Below the pieces are notes generated by a model. That model saw nothing but the letters and a program-made list of their open reading frames with translations, was not told the origin of the DNA and searched no databases. From the NCBI GenBank assembly GCA_026392145.1, contig JAPLCS010000187.1, positions 1-6,187 of the forward strand: a DNA stretch of 6,187 nucleotides. The letters are read 5' to 3'. Below, in pieces: positions 6,124 through 6,187 of the stretch. How positions within the stretch are numbered: the first letter of the stretch is position 1; every line of letters starts with the position of its first letter. The stretch comes from Fimbriimonadales bacterium (GTDB taxonomy: Bacteria; Armatimonadota; Fimbriimonadia; Fimbriimonadales; Fimbriimonadaceae). The position numbers and the translations under genes were made by a program.

Positions 6124-6187
6124 TCAGAGCTTTCTTATTCGAATATTCCTAAAGGCAACCAAGTCTCCGTGATCTTGGAACGCGATA
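6124..6187 (-). CDS. C-terminal end of a DUF1080 (3-keto-disaccharide hydrolase-like) protein, 5' part off the window
   Basis: On the minus strand the last 20 codons before TGA (6124-6126) read IAFQDHGDLVAFRNIRIRKL. This matches the typical ending of DUF1080 / 3-keto-disaccharide hydrolase beta-sandwich (LamG-like) domains, which close with a pattern like LQDHGxPVxFRNIxIRxL. These proteins are often exported and act on oxidised glycosides, and are abundant in Planctomycetota, Verrucomicrobiota and related environmental bacteria. Only the tail is visible, so size, signal peptide and any other domains are unknown. The gene faces the FliA-type sigma gene and ends 24 bases before the shared terminator. 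Confidence 0.72.
   Translation of the reverse strand, partial: IAFQDHGDLVAFRNIRIRKL

Overview
This is bacterial chromosomal DNA: compact, with short intergenic gaps and no tRNA, rRNA, CRISPR array or insertion sequence that I can see. The phylum cannot be fixed from the sequence. The mix of an ECF sigma factor, a FliA/WhiG-type sigma factor, a DUF1080-family tail, weak or missing Shine-Dalgarno sites on several genes and moderate base composition would fit Armatimonadota, Planctomycetota or a related free-living lineage. That placement is inference only.

Layout. Positions 1-809 (minus) hold the first 269 codons of an unrecognised, probably exported protein that runs off the left edge. A 153-base AT-rich divergent region with a large imperfect inverted repeat and a perfect TATAAT box separates it from a plus-strand ECF sigma factor (963-1523). 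A hairpin at 1558-1585 terminates that gene and also the convergent unit on its right. Positions 1606-3191 (minus) carry the second (CPS.B) half of carbamoyl-phosphate synthase large chain, carB. It lacks the first half and is broken by an internal deletion and frameshift near 2416. Divergent from it lie nadC (3234-4088) and birA (4154-4822). After a 158-base gap with an imperfect inverted repeat come a small two-helix membrane protein (4981-5211) and a FliA/WhiG-type sigma factor (5256-6035). These end at a strong convergent terminator (6066-6100). The last 64 bases (minus) are the C-terminus of a DUF1080 (3-keto-disaccharide hydrolase-like) protein.

How the genes relate. nadC (NAD synthesis) and birA (biotin attachment) form a plausible housekeeping cofactor pair. 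The small membrane protein and the FliA-type sigma factor form a second likely unit. The ECF sigma factor stands alone, with no anti-sigma gene beside it on the right. I see no clear new multi-gene system. The points most worth checking are the stand-alone, internally deleted CPS.B half, the inverted repeat over the ECF promoter, and the uncharacterised membrane protein in front of the FliA-type sigma factor.
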